64,000 nucleotides of DNA, taken from positions 2,858,631-2,922,630 of the forward strand of contig NZ_KQ947475.1 in the NCBI RefSeq assembly GCF_001506075.1. Direction: 5' to 3'. Positions within the stretch are counted from its first letter, which is position 1, and each line of letters begins with the position of its first letter. The DNA is from Vibrio sp. MEBiC08052. Its GTDB lineage: Bacteria; Pseudomonadota; Gammaproteobacteria; Enterobacterales; Vibrionaceae. The position numbers were made by a program, and so were the translations under genes. The notes beneath the pieces were generated by a model. The model had not been told where the DNA came from, did no database searches, and saw nothing but the letters and a program-made list of their open reading frames with translations. Shown here piece by piece: positions 53,962-63,188 of this stretch.

Positions 53962-56658
53962 TCATTCAGGCTCTTGTGATAATAGCAGCTGCATTTCGGC
54001 CGTCCCATCTTCGAAATGTACTTCTACCTGAAATCCGAGTTTCTGAGCCAGTGATAACATCCCTTGGTTACTTGGCATCGTGATGCCTGATATTTGTTGC
54101 GTTCCCTTGTGGGTACAATAGTCGATAATCTTCCTCATCAGAATTCGCCCTAATCCCAGACCTTTTAAGTCGGAGCGGATTAAAATCGCAAATTCTGCAT
54201 TACTGTTGTCCGGTGTGATTAATGCACGGGAGACACCGATAATCTCGTGGTGAGGGGACGAACGAACTGCAACAAAAGCCATTTCCCGGTCATAATCGAT
54301 CTGAGTCATGTTCGCTAAAGCTTCATGATTAAATTCGCCGACTTCTGTAAAAAAGCGTTTATACAGATCTTCTTTGGAGACTTTATGGATGAAGTCCGCG
54401 TGATCGGGTTCATCTTCCGGCAAAATGGGACGAACCAAAATTGACTCCTGATTTTTCATGACCACCTGTTGTTCCAACTCCGACGGATAGGGACGGATGG
54501 CTAATCGCTGTTGCGCATCACCGTGATAAGGTTTGAGATGTAAATCGGCATCCAGAATCGTAAATTGATGACCATTGACCAGCAGGGGATGAATATCTAA
54601 TTCATGCACTTCAGGACACGCCACTATTAATTGTGAAAGCCTCACTAAAAACTGAGAAAGCCCTGCAATATCAATGGGTACAGGCAGTTTTTGCAGACGG
54701 ATTTTATTGTTTTTGATCGCTTGGAGAATTAAATCTCTCGCTAATGTCATGTTCAACGGTGGCAGGGCGGCTTCGGCATCCGTTGCTTCTTGCCATTCGG
54801 ATCCGCCTTGGCCCAGCAGAATCACCGGGCCGAAGGTGTCATCATGCTTGACTTTAATCCGCAATTCTTCACCGCCGGCGAGTTTCGCCATCGCTTGAAC
54901 GACTAAACCATGAATCAACGCTGCCGGATAAGACAGACTCACTCGATCAAGGATCGCCTGTGAGGCACTTTCGACTTCGTGACGATTTCTGAGATTGAGC
55001 ATGACGCCTTGTACATCAGATTTATGAGCGATATCCGGGGAGCGTAATTTTACCGCCACCGGGTAACCGATGGTTTCGGCAATATGGACGGCTTCACTAC
55101 TATCTTGGGCCATCCAAGTGGGTAACACATCAAACTCAAAACAGGTCAACAAGTCACCGATTTGATGGGTATCGAGTAATATGGCTTGCTGGTTTGCAAG
55201 ATGAAGATGCTCTTGAATCCACTGTTGAGCTTTGTGAATTTTTTCCGGTGGAAGAAAATCTGCTGTGGTTGGTGTTTCCATCAATTGCTTTTGATTACGC
55301 TTATATTCAACCATGTGCATAAATGCAATCACTGCGCTTTCCGGGGTACGGTAAGTGGGAATTCCGGCCTGATAGAAGCGTTGCCGGGCTGCTTTGGCGG
55401 TGAGTTCACCCGACCAGTTGGTCAAAATGTTAAACTGGCGACTGCGTGGGTGTTGATTTAAGGCATCAATCACTGCCTGAGCCGTCTGTTCTGACTCAGC
55501 AACGGCTGAAGGACAATGCATCACTAAAATGGCATCGGCAACATCTGAATCCAACACGGCATTGAGTGCGGATACATAGCGTTGATGCCCTGCATCCCCC
55601 ACAAGATCGATAGGGTTGGCGTGTGACCAACTTGGCGGCAGGCTTTGATCGAGTTTGTGCATGATGTCATCATTCAGTCGCGCTAACTTGCCACCACGTT
55701 CGAGTAAAGTATCAATGGCCATAATCGCCGGACCGCCGCCATTGGTGATAATTGCCAGCCGTTCACCACGGAGTGGGAGTGGGTGGGTTAAGGTTTCCAC
55801 TGCGGCAAACAGTTCATGTGTGTTATGAACACGCAACATACCGCTTCGACGAATGGCAGAATCATAAATAATATCGAGGGTATCGATACCACCGGTATGT
55901 GCTTTGGCCGCCTTTCTTCCTTCCTGTGTTCTTCCGCCTTTTAAGACCAGAATTCTTCGGTTCCGTGAAGCGGCCCGGGCCGCAGAGATAAACCGTCTGG
56001 CATTCCGAATTGTATCGATATAGAGCAAAATGGCATCGGTGTGACGATCGGTACTGAGATGATCGAGCAGATCATTGAAATCGATATCTGATGCATTGCC
56101 CAGAGAAATAAAGGCAGAAAAGCCAATCTGTTTTTCATTGGCCCAGTCCAGAATGGTTGTACATACTGCTGCTGACTGAGAAATAAAGGCAATATTCCCT
56201 TTTAAGGCGGGCACTGGGGAAAAAGAGGCATTAAATGATATCCAAGGGAGAATGATCCCCAAGCTATTTGGACCAACAATACGCATGTTCGCTGCTTTTG
56301 CGATAGCGTGACACTGTTGTTGAATCTGATGATCTTCTGGATCATTGGTATACATATCCGAAGATAAGACCACCACGTAAGCGACTTTTTTCTCGGCAAG
56401 CTGGTGGAAAAGCGAAATATTTCTTGAAGCGTGCGTACATAAAACTGCGATATCCGGTATGATAGGCAGTGAGTCGATTGTTTTGTAAGCCAGCACGCCA
56501 CACACAGAGGTATAACGAGGGGTGACCGGCATGACCGTACCATCAAAGTTACCACTGAGCAGGTTCTTCATCACCACATGACCTGCGCGTAGTGGCCGAT
56601 TGGAGGCACCAATGACGGCAACCGATCTGGGCTTTAAAAAATGAGACAGGTTGTTCAT
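53962..56658 (-). CDS. Protein lysine acetyltransferase Pat (acyl-CoA synthetase-like + GNAT)
   Basis: An 898-residue protein with the Pka/PatZ architecture. Residues 1-460 are the CoA-binding and ligase-like NDP-forming acyl-CoA synthetase parts (SVAVIGASNRPLRAGHVVMKNLL; ITNGGGPAIMAIDTLLERGG). Residues 480-710 are an ATP-grasp domain (YPVAVKLRSPDIAHKSDVQGV). The last 170 are a GNAT domain (VSKEDLYKRFF and LKGLGLGRILMRKIIDYC for acetyl-CoA). E. coli PatZ (886 aa) acetylates acetyl-CoA synthetase and other enzymes. The synthetase-like part is thought to be regulatory. It is a single gene on the minus strand. Confidence 0.93.
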   Translation of the reverse strand: MNNLSHFLKPRSVAVIGASNRPLRAGHVVMKNLLSGNFDGTVMPVTPRYTSVCGVLAYKTIDSLPIIPDIAVLCTHASRNISLFHQLAEKKVAYVVVLSSDMYTNDPEDHQIQQQCHAIAKAANMRIVGPNSLGIILPWISFNASFSPVPALKGNIAFISQSAAVCTTILDWANEKQIGFSAFISLGNASDIDFNDLLDHLSTDRHTDAILLYIDTIRNARRFISAARAASRNRRILVLKGGRTQEGRKAAKAHTGGIDTLDIIYDSAIRRSGMLRVHNTHELFAAVETLTHPLPLRGERLAIITNGGGPAIMAIDTLLERGGKLARLNDDIMHKLDQSLPPSWSHANPIDLVGDAGHQRYVSALNAVLDSDVADAILVMHCPSAVAESEQTAQAVIDALNQHPRSRQFNILTNWSGELTAKAARQRFYQAGIPTYRTPESAVIAFMHMVEYKRNQKQLMETPTTADFLPPEKIHKAQQWIQEHLHLANQQAILLDTHQIGDLLTCFEFDVLPTWMAQDSSEAVHIAETIGYPVAVKLRSPDIAHKSDVQGVMLNLRNRHEVESASQAILDRVSLSYPAALIHGLVVQAMAKLAGGEELRIKVKHDDTFGPVILLGQGGSEWQEATDAEAALPPLNMTLARDLILQAIKNNKIRLQKLPVPIDIAGLSQFLVRLSQLIVACPEVHELDIHPLLVNGHQFTILDADLHLKPYHGDAQQRLAIRPYPSELEQQVVMKNQESILVRPILPEDEPDHADFIHKVSKEDLYKRFFTEVGEFNHEALANMTQIDYDREMAFVAVRSSPHHEIIGVSRALITPDNSNAEFAILIRSDLKGLGLGRILMRKIIDYCTHKGTQQISGITMPSNQGMLSLAQKLGFQVEVHFEDGTAEMQLLLSQEPE

Positions 56659-56873
56659 TTTTATTTCTCACATCAGCAAGGATATCCGTCTGATTATACA
56701 ATTGGATTGATGAAAGCAGGGATATGGAAAGCAAAACTTGGATATTCGCTTAAAATTGTTTAATACTTTGTGTTTTATATCACATGTTATTCATTTGAAT
56801 TTATTACCTAAACTTGATTCTAGACTCGGCTATGGGCATGATTGATACACTCTTTATGAAAGGCACGAAAACT

Positions 56874-57440
56874 ATGGAAAAAAAAGTCATTCTCGGTTTG
56901 TCTACGTTACTGTTGGCGGCATGCTCTTCTGGTACTTATGTAACGGACGTAACAACTGAAAGCTACCAGGAAGAATATCCCACGGCCAAAATACAACAGC
57001 CGGTGGTTTCTCAGCAGGGAACAACTGCTGAAGGTGTGACAGAAATGAATGTCGTTCGGACGACAGAGCAGCCGGCAACATCTCAAAAGATGTCTCAACC
57101 GAGTCAGACTGCTGTGACGATTACTCCGCCGACGGCAAAACAAGTGGCAATGAATCCACGTTTTGGTTACACCATTCAGGTGGTTGCGGTTGGTAGTCAA
57201 AGCAAAGTGGATCGATTTTCTAGCAAGCTCCCTAAAGATGGGCAGCCTATCTGGGAAAACTACAAAGTTGTGAATGGGACGAAGTGGTATACCATCTTAT
57301 ACGGTGATTTTGCAACGCGAGCTAAAGCGCGTCAGGCCATTCAGATGCTACCGGCTGAGTTTCGTCAACTCAAACCTTTCGTAAAAAGTATTGACGCAAT
57401 TAAAAACTCAGAATATCCGACTTTAAACAAGCTGAATTAA
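56874..57440 (+). CDS. SPOR-domain lipoprotein
   Basis: A 188-residue lipoprotein. The signal peptide ends in the lipobox LLAAC, with lipidated Cys17. A Thr/Gln/Ser-rich linker spans about 20-110, and a C-terminal SPOR domain (FGYTIQVVAVGSQSKVDRFSSKLP to the end) binds denuded peptidoglycan at the septum. ATG 56874 is chosen because it gives a clean lipoprotein signal; the frame opens 20 codons upstream. It resembles DamX/RlpA-type division-associated proteins. It is a single gene with a strong terminator. Confidence 0.88.
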   Translation: MEKKVILGLSTLLLAACSSGTYVTDVTTESYQEEYPTAKIQQPVVSQQGTTAEGVTEMNVVRTTEQPATSQKMSQPSQTAVTITPPTAKQVAMNPRFGYTIQVVAVGSQSKVDRFSSKLPKDGQPIWENYKVVNGTKWYTILYGDFATRAKARQAIQMLPAEFRQLKPFVKSIDAIKNSEYPTLNKLN

Positions 57441-57443
57441 GTA

Positions 57444-57468
57444 AAAAAAGGGCCTCGGGCCCTTTTTT
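57444..57468 (+). terminator. Rho-independent terminator of the SPOR lipoprotein gene
   Basis: AAAAAAGGGCC, loop TCG, GGCCC plus TTTTTT. It starts three bases past the stop. Confidence 0.93.
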
Positions 57469-57575
57469 GTGTAGATAGTGAACGGTTAGCAGCCGAGAGA
57501 AAAATAAGGCTACAACTTTATCGGGAATTATCTATGATAGGGGCGGTTTAAACTGAAAGGAAGTGTGGAAGAATA

Positions 57576-58592
57576 ATGGACCGTATCAATATATTATTAC
57601 TTTGTGGTGGTGGTTCATCAGAGCATGAAGTGTCATTGGTTTCTGCGAATTATGTTCAGGAACAGCTCCAAACCAATCCTCACTTTCACGTTGAACGTAT
57701 TGAAATGAAACGTGACGGCTGGTTTTCCGAAGACGGCCATCTGGCATATTTGGATACTAATACAGCAACGCTGAATACTGATGTCAGTTGTCAGAACATT
57801 GATTTTGTGGTGCCATGCATCCATGGCTACCCCGGAGAGACCGGCGATATTCAGTCAATGCTTGAATTAGCAGCCATTCCATATTTGGGATGTGGTCCTG
57901 AGGCGAGTTCAAATAGCTTTAACAAAATAACATCAAAGCTTTGGTACGATGCGTTAGGTGTTCCGAATACCCCTTATTTATTCTTGTCTGAATTCACAGA
58001 GCAGACGATGGCACAATGCGAAGAAGCATTCCACCGTTGGGGGGCTTTATTTGTGAAAGCTGCTCGTCAAGGTTCTTCTGTTGGATGTTACAAGATCACT
58101 GATTTGTCACAATTGCGTCAATCAATTACCTCAGCATTTCAGTTTTCTGAACAGGTTCTCGTTGAAAAAGCGGTGAAACCGCGAGAGTTAGAAGTTGCGG
58201 CTTATGAAATCGGGGGAGATCTGCATATTTCGGCACCAGGTGAGGTCATTGCACCGGCTGATGCTTTCTACACCTATGAAGAGAAATATAGCCAAACCAG
58301 CCACTCTTATACCAAGGTAGAGGCTGAAGGTCTCACCGCAGAACAGCTTACCTCAATTCGTGAATACAGTGAAAAAGTGTTTCGTCATATGAAACTTCGA
58401 CATCTGGCCCGCGTTGATTTTTTCTTAACGCCGGACGGAGAGGTTTATTTGAACGAAGTGAATACATTCCCGGGAATGACGCCAATCTCGATGTTCCCTA
58501 AAATGTTAGAAAACAATGGCCATACCATGGCAGATTTTTTAACGGATTGTATTGAACGGTCATTGGAAAAAGTCACGACTTCCAAGGCTTAA
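57576..58592 (+). CDS. ddl: D-alanine-D-alanine ligase
   Basis: A 338-residue ATP-grasp enzyme that joins two D-alanines for peptidoglycan. LLCGGGSSEHEVSLVSA at the N-terminus, IHGYPGETGDIQSMLELA, VKAARQGSSVGCYK, ELEVAAYEIGGD and the C-terminal DGEVYLNEVNTFPGMTPISMFPKM are the usual signatures. GGAAG about ten bases before ATG 57576 is present. Its 3' end overlaps that of a convergent recombinase gene by 20 bases, so no terminator separates them and transcripts will be antisense to each other. The identification is secure. Confidence 0.96.
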   Translation: MDRINILLLCGGGSSEHEVSLVSANYVQEQLQTNPHFHVERIEMKRDGWFSEDGHLAYLDTNTATLNTDVSCQNIDFVVPCIHGYPGETGDIQSMLELAAIPYLGCGPEASSNSFNKITSKLWYDALGVPNTPYLFLSEFTEQTMAQCEEAFHRWGALFVKAARQGSSVGCYKITDLSQLRQSITSAFQFSEQVLVEKAVKPRELEVAAYEIGGDLHISAPGEVIAPADAFYTYEEKYSQTSHSYTKVEAEGLTAEQLTSIREYSEKVFRHMKLRHLARVDFFLTPDGEVYLNEVNTFPGMTPISMFPKMLENNGHTMADFLTDCIERSLEKVTTSKA

Positions 58593-59541
58593 ACGATTTA
58601 AATCGTTGTATTTCAATTTCAGCCTGATGATGCTTTCCAACATACTGAGAAGGCATCACGGGGCTTTGCCAGCGACCAAAAGACTGAATCTCCTTGATTT
58701 TCATTCCTTGTTGATAGAGCTCTTGTGTGGCTCCGATGCGAGTCGATTGACCTGAAAATTTAAGATGGGCAATCCCAAGTCGTTCTCCGGCACCTCTTAA
58801 AATTCGATGGATCGATGAGTCATTCAGTTTTTCAATTCCGATATTTTGGTGACGATCGATCGAACGGAAGACATAAGGTGAAGATTGGATATCAATCAGA
58901 TGATACCACCGATGAATCGCTTCCGAAGCCGGTGGAGATAGTTGATAATCATTACCTCTGAGTTCAACCCGTACCTCGGATTCTGAGTGAAAGGTGAGTT
59001 GTTCAACTTGGAGTTCTCTGAGCTCCGCTCGTTTCAAAATGCACTCAAACATCAGATGATAAATAGCGAGATCTCGAATATCTTTGGCATCTTTAGAGGT
59101 CGAAAGTCGTGTATCGAGTTGCTCAAGATGTTCTCGACCTAACGCATCTGCCTGACTATTATCGCCTTTTTTCTCTGTTCTTAAAAACATCAGAAGTAAA
59201 CGGACCTGATGATTCGTGATTGGATCCGGATAACCAAGCAATTTATGCAGCACTGTCATAGTGACGCTGTAACGACGTAGGGTTGAAAACTTCCTAATCC
59301 GTGATTCCTTTTCGAGAAAAAGACGAATCATATCCGGAGATGCCGGATAAGGAACAACATGCTGATTCTGACAAAATTCTACAAACAGATTCCAGTCTTT
59401 CGTCATAGCTAGTAGGGAACTGCTTGAATATTGATATTGCGTCAGTTCATCAAGTTGTTCTTTATGAATGAAAGCACAAAGTTGCTTTGTATAATCTTCA
59501 ATTATTGTCTTTTTTGTGATTAGTATTGGTTTTTTTAACAT
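58573..59541 (-). CDS. Tyrosine recombinase/integrase-like protein with altered catalytic residues
   Basis: A 322-residue protein with a SAM-like N-terminal DNA-binding region (about 20-110) and a C-terminal Cre-type catalytic domain (about 130-315). Arg171 (ILKRAELREL), Arg268 (SGQSTRIGATQEL), Trp291 (FGRWQSP) and Tyr300 (PSQYVG) occupy expected places. The histidine that usually precedes the second arginine (HSxR in Cre) is Gln265 here, and no lysine is seen in the hairpin after box I (EVRVELRGNDYQL). It may therefore be a weak, altered or non-catalytic recombinase. No attachment sites or cargo are seen nearby. It is convergent with ddl, with a 20-base 3' overlap. Confidence 0.85.
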   Translation of the reverse strand: MLKKPILITKKTIIEDYTKQLCAFIHKEQLDELTQYQYSSSSLLAMTKDWNLFVEFCQNQHVVPYPASPDMIRLFLEKESRIRKFSTLRRYSVTMTVLHKLLGYPDPITNHQVRLLLMFLRTEKKGDNSQADALGREHLEQLDTRLSTSKDAKDIRDLAIYHLMFECILKRAELRELQVEQLTFHSESEVRVELRGNDYQLSPPASEAIHRWYHLIDIQSSPYVFRSIDRHQNIGIEKLNDSSIHRILRGAGERLGIAHLKFSGQSTRIGATQELYQQGMKIKEIQSFGRWQSPVMPSQYVGKHHQAEIEIQRFKSFKPWKS

Positions 59542-59642
59542 TCTAATGCACTATAACTAGGTTATTAGCCCTAAATATACTTGATCATGTGCCGATTACA
59601 ATTAATATTAAATGAAAATACATAAAAGAGCTGAGTAGACAT

Positions 59643-60017
59643 ATGGCTGTTGCAACATACCGAGGATTTACCCTCAAATCTGCCGGTCAATCCAGTGATG
59701 TCTGGCAAGTAAAAATCAAGAATCATGTTCTTTCCGGTAATAAAGCAGCTGTAAAGAAAAGTATTGATTGGTGGTGTGATACCGCCTCGATTATCGATCC
59801 CAAAGAATTTTCAAATATCGAAGTCAAAAGAGAGCATCCGACCGCGACACAAGAGCAGTTTGCCGGTTTTACTCTGAAAAATGATACAGGTGAATCGAAT
59901 GATTGGTACTGTATATTCAATGGACGACTCATCAAAGGTTCTAAGCTCGCGATTGAAAAACATATTGAAAAGACAATTCTAGAACTCCGTCAGGCGAAAG
60001 CAGCAGCAAAGAAGTAG
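59643..60017 (+). CDS. Small protein with an internal duplication (DUF3319-like)
   Basis: A 124-residue protein made of two related repeats. Residues 6-42 (YRGFTLKSAGQSSDVWQVKI, then NHVLSGNKAAVKKSID) align with 73-110 (FAGFTLKNDTGESNDWYCIF, then NGRLIKGSKLAIEKHIEK). The shared pattern is GFTLK, a Ser/Asp-Trp pair, a beta strand, an I/VL(S/K)G turn and an amphipathic helix. I believe this is the Vibrio family DUF3319, of unknown role. It is eight bases from the SUI1-family gene and cotranscribed with it. Confidence 0.8.
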   Translation: MAVATYRGFTLKSAGQSSDVWQVKIKNHVLSGNKAAVKKSIDWWCDTASIIDPKEFSNIEVKREHPTATQEQFAGFTLKNDTGESNDWYCIFNGRLIKGSKLAIEKHIEKTILELRQAKAAAKK

Positions 60018-60024
60018 TTAAAAT

Positions 60025-60336
60025 ATGACATTAGTATATTCCACAGAAGTTGGACGAATTAAATCTGAAGAATCACAACCTCAGCGACCGAAAGGCGATG
60101 GTATTGTAAGAATACAAAGACAAACCAAAGGACGAAAAGGGAAAGGGGTCTGTGTTATCACCGGTCTTGACCTTGAAGATGCTGCGCTAAAACTCTTGGC
60201 AGCAGAGTTAAAGAAACATTGTGGCTGTGGTGGTGCAGTAAAAGACGGCCATGTTGAGATCCAAGGTGATGACCGCGAGAAAATCAAGACCTTTCTGGAA
60301 AAGAAAGGTCATACCGTTAAACTTGCCGGTGGTTAA
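60025..60336 (+). CDS. yciH: SUI1/YciH-family translation initiation factor-like protein
   Basis: A 103-residue protein with the eIF1/SUI1 fold. KGDGIVRIQRQTKGRKGKGVCVITGLDL and LAAELKKHCGCGGAVKDGHVEIQGD, with the DREKIKTFLEKKGHTVKLAGG end, are diagnostic. E. coli YciH influences start-codon fidelity in vitro, and its in vivo role is unclear. It is the second gene of a two-gene operon and is closed by a strong terminator. Confidence 0.95.
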   Translation: MTLVYSTEVGRIKSEESQPQRPKGDGIVRIQRQTKGRKGKGVCVITGLDLEDAALKLLAAELKKHCGCGGAVKDGHVEIQGDDREKIKTFLEKKGHTVKLAGG

Positions 60337-60353
60337 TTTCAGATAAATTCAAT

Positions 60354-60392
60354 AAAAAGGCCCTAGTGACAATGTCACAATGGGGCCTTTTT
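60354..60392 (+). terminator. Rho-independent terminator of the SUI1-family operon
   Basis: AAAAAGGCCC at 60354-60363 with GGGCC-TTTTT at 60383-60392. GTGAC/GTCAC nests inside the stem, giving a long branched-free hairpin. Confidence 0.92.
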
Positions 60393-60591
60393 ATCCTTCT
60401 ACAACAAAAATATTTATATTTCCTTTGCTTAGTTAAGGCCTCCTTATTTCTCTTGTTGTACAAAAAATATCTAGCTATTTCATATCCATAGAATTTATTC
60501 GCGATTAATGATTCAAATCAGTGTTTCACTGCCTATGTAAGCATATTGTATGTCTAATCACATTTTTATATGCAAACTATAGGAGATAAGT

Positions 60592-61737
60592 ATGAGTGTC
60601 ATGAGATTTTCTGTACCCAGAGACATTATCTATGGAGAAGGGGCACTGGCTGAATTGGCAACGTTAAAAGGTCAAAAAGCTGCAATTGTGACTGGGGGAA
60701 GCTCGATGAAAAAATTTGGCTTTTTGGAACAATGCCAAGATTATCTGTCACAAGCTGGGATTCAGAGTATTATCATTGATGGTGTTGAACCGAACCCATC
60801 AGTTAAAACAGTCTGGCGTGGTGCTGAAGCAATGATTAACTTTGAACCGGACTGGATCGTGGCAATCGGAGGCGGTTCGGCCCTTGATGCAGCCAAAGTC
60901 ATGTGGTGCTTCTATGAACATCCACACTTAAAATTCGAAGATATTATTGAGGTCGGCTCTATGCCGGCATTACGCCAAAAAGCGAAATTCATCGCGATTC
61001 CGTCAACCAGCGGTACGGCTTCTGAAATCACCGCGTTTTCTGTTATTACTGACACTGATAACCATATCAAGTATCCCATCGTTGCAGCTGACATGGTGCC
61101 GGATATTGCGATTCTTGATCCTAAATTACCGGAAACAATGCCAGCGCATATTACGGCTAATACCGGGATGGATGTCTTGACGCATGCCGCAGAGGCGCTT
61201 GTTTCAATTGCTGCGACATCATTTACGGATCCATATTCAATTGAAGCAATCAAACTGGTGATTGATAACATTGAAACCGCATACAAAGAGCCTGGCAATA
61301 AAGAGGCCCGTTATAACATGCATAATGCATCAGCACTTGCTGGTATGGCATTTACCAATGCTTCATTAGGACTGGTTCATTCACTCGCTCACAAAATTGG
61401 TGGTGAGTTTGGGGTGACACATGGTCTGTCGAACGCCATTCTGCTGCCATATATTATTGATTTCAACAGACAGTACACCACCAAATATCAGTTGGCTGAA
61501 GGTATTCTCGGTATTGACAATCTGGCACAAACAGTCAGAGAACTGAACAAAGCATTGAATATTCCATCCTGTTTTAAAGATTGTGATGAGGTAGATTTCA
61601 GCGAAGAGAAATTCATCCGTGTACTGGAAAGAATGAGTGAACGGGCCTACGGTGACCCATGCACATTGACCAACCCAGGCAAACCAACCGTTGAAGATGT
61701 GAAAAATCTATACTGTAAGAGCTATTACGGAGAGTAA
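60592..61737 (+). CDS. Iron-containing alcohol dehydrogenase
   Basis: A 381-residue type III (iron-dependent) alcohol dehydrogenase. NAD binding uses VAIGGGSALDAAK near residue 95. The metal site is formed by an Asp in the middle segment, His in DVLTHAAEALVS, and two His in GLVHSLAHKIGGEFGVTHGLSNA. It resembles the butanol-dehydrogenase/YqhD-like group that reduces aldehydes to alcohols. AGGAG about eight bases ahead supports ATG 60592. It is a single gene; acetaldehyde from eutBC far upstream is one conceivable substrate, but the two are not linked. Confidence 0.93.
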   Translation: MSVMRFSVPRDIIYGEGALAELATLKGQKAAIVTGGSSMKKFGFLEQCQDYLSQAGIQSIIIDGVEPNPSVKTVWRGAEAMINFEPDWIVAIGGGSALDAAKVMWCFYEHPHLKFEDIIEVGSMPALRQKAKFIAIPSTSGTASEITAFSVITDTDNHIKYPIVAADMVPDIAILDPKLPETMPAHITANTGMDVLTHAAEALVSIAATSFTDPYSIEAIKLVIDNIETAYKEPGNKEARYNMHNASALAGMAFTNASLGLVHSLAHKIGGEFGVTHGLSNAILLPYIIDFNRQYTTKYQLAEGILGIDNLAQTVRELNKALNIPSCFKDCDEVDFSEEKFIRVLERMSERAYGDPCTLTNPGKPTVEDVKNLYCKSYYGE

Positions 61738-61748
61738 TTTCCATAAAC

Positions 61749-61771
61749 GAGCGCGGTAACTAACCGCGCTC
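61749..61771 (+). terminator. Hairpin after the iron-dependent alcohol dehydrogenase gene
   Basis: GAGCGCGGT (61749-61757) / ACCGCGCTC (61763-61771), nine perfect pairs. No T-tract, so its use as a terminator is likely but not sure. Confidence 0.7.
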
Positions 61772-61962
61772 AATTAGGGGATGGGAAGCATTAACGCATT
61801 GAATCGACTCGATTATTGTATTTAACATAACGTATATAATGCGTACTTACATGATTGTTTGATTTATCTGACAATGGTAAGCTCAAACTCGAAGCCAACA
61901 CTTACAGACTCATCGACTATGCCAAAACATGATCAGTTTGTACAAAAGGACTTAAATTTAAA

Positions 61963-62460
61963 ATGATACCTAAAATCCAAACTACAAATCTTATATTACT
62001 TCCACCAACAGCTAACTGCTTTGATTTATATGAGCAGTTTTATACCAATGAAGATGCTTCGAAGATGTATGGAGGCCCCATCAGCAAAACCCAAGCTTGG
62101 TCGAGGCTTCAATTAGATCTTGGCTCATGGCATCTGCAAGGATTTGGTGTTTGGGTTATTCAGTTACGTTCAAATGATCAGTTAGTCGGTACATGTGGAT
62201 TTTGGCAAGGATTCGGATGGCCAATGGAGCTCACTTGGTGGATACTTCCCGAATATAGAGGACAAGGGATTGCATCAGAAGCCTCTAAAGCAGCAATAAA
62301 ATATGCATATACTCATTTTAAGTGGGATCATGTTGAAACCTATATGCATGATGACAATGCAGCGGCTCGTGCTCTGACAGAGAAAATCGGCGGGCAGAAA
62401 GACAGACGAATCGACTTCCCTGATGGGCTGACTCGGGATATTTATCGTTTCCCTAAATAA
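61963..62460 (+). CDS. GNAT-family N-acetyltransferase, RimJ/RimL-like
   Basis: A 165-residue acetyltransferase. The acetyl-CoA loop is EYRGQGIASEASKAAIKYA near residue 100, preceded by GFWQGFGWPMELTWWILP. The RimJ/L branch modifies N-termini of ribosomal proteins or small molecules; the substrate here is unknown. No clear ribosome binding site is close (AAAGGACTT about 13 bases upstream). Confidence 0.85.
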   Translation: MIPKIQTTNLILLPPTANCFDLYEQFYTNEDASKMYGGPISKTQAWSRLQLDLGSWHLQGFGVWVIQLRSNDQLVGTCGFWQGFGWPMELTWWILPEYRGQGIASEASKAAIKYAYTHFKWDHVETYMHDDNAAARALTEKIGGQKDRRIDFPDGLTRDIYRFPK

Positions 62461-62518
62461 ACCGTGGATTCCCCTACCTTTGTTGTAATGCTGATCAATT
62501 AGCACTGAAATCTAAAAA

Positions 62519-62540
62519 CAAATTGCAGATCTGCAATTTG
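62519..62540. repeat. 22-bp perfect palindrome
   Basis: The 11-base arm CAAATTGCAGA is followed immediately by its reverse complement TCTGCAATTTG, with no spacer. It lies 59 bases past the GNAT stop codon. A spacer-free palindrome of this length suits a dimeric protein site better than an RNA hairpin. Confidence 0.85.
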
Positions 62541-63130
62541 ACCTAATTCGATATGCTGAAATTCTTTTGGTGCTCAAAAACTTTTATATACATATGTTGA
62601 AAATCAGCTGACCTGCAGAGCTGAATGTCTCCAACATAATGAAACTCAGGACAATTAGGTTTACCAACTTAGAACCTCCTTCTGTCCTCTGCTTTCTGTT
62701 CAGAACACTTTCCAAAACCTGCCGTCCTCACAAGACATGAAAAATATTTTTTACAGATAAATTGTCTCGTTTGTTGTTATCACATCTGTGGCGTTGTTTA
62801 TCTGTTATTAAATAATTTAGTTATAGTGCATCAGGATATATTCCTTGAGTGATACTGTCACTCAGCAGAAGCATTCACTAACAAGAGATCCCAAAAGATC
62901 TTTTCTCTTTGGGAAGATACACTTTGAGTCAAGCAATATTCTGTGTCAGCATAGAATGCTGTAGTAACTTAATGAATAATATACATTTTGATTAGGAATC
63001 ATCACAAGTGCTACAGAGAATGAAAAAACGATCAACTTATTTTTCATCAAAAAATAATTAAGTGGTGTGAGTAATTACTACGCGCTATGATGTTGGTATA
63101 TAAGATTTGATTTAGATTTCAGAAAAGAAA

Positions 63131-63175
63131 AAGCCCCCTCTTTCAGAGAGAGCTTAGATATGTGTACTTAAGAGG
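63131..63175 (-). terminator. Weak candidate terminator of the TraF-like gene
   Basis: On the minus strand, AGCTCTCT pairs imperfectly with AGAGGGGGCT and is followed by TTTTTC. It lies about 40 bases after the stop at 63189. Confidence 0.35.
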
Positions 63176-63188
63176 GAAAATCGGCGCG

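Larger units (their letters stand above)
62461..63188. other. 728-bp gene-free region with several dyads
   Basis: No ORF of coding character on either strand. It contains the 22-bp palindrome listed separately, a TGAGTGA/TCACTCA dyad (62846-62864, five-base spacer) and a CCCAAA...TTTGGG hairpin around AAAAGATCTTTT (about 62888-62915). T-poor flanks argue against ordinary terminators. A small RNA or a degraded element is possible. Confidence 0.4.

Noticed and set aside
18852..60392. A dispersed TGAC-N3-GTCA operator (18852, 30082, 30621 and 60364)
   Set aside because: The copies at 18852 and 60364 sit inside terminators and that at 30621 inside a coding region, so a common regulatory meaning is not supported.
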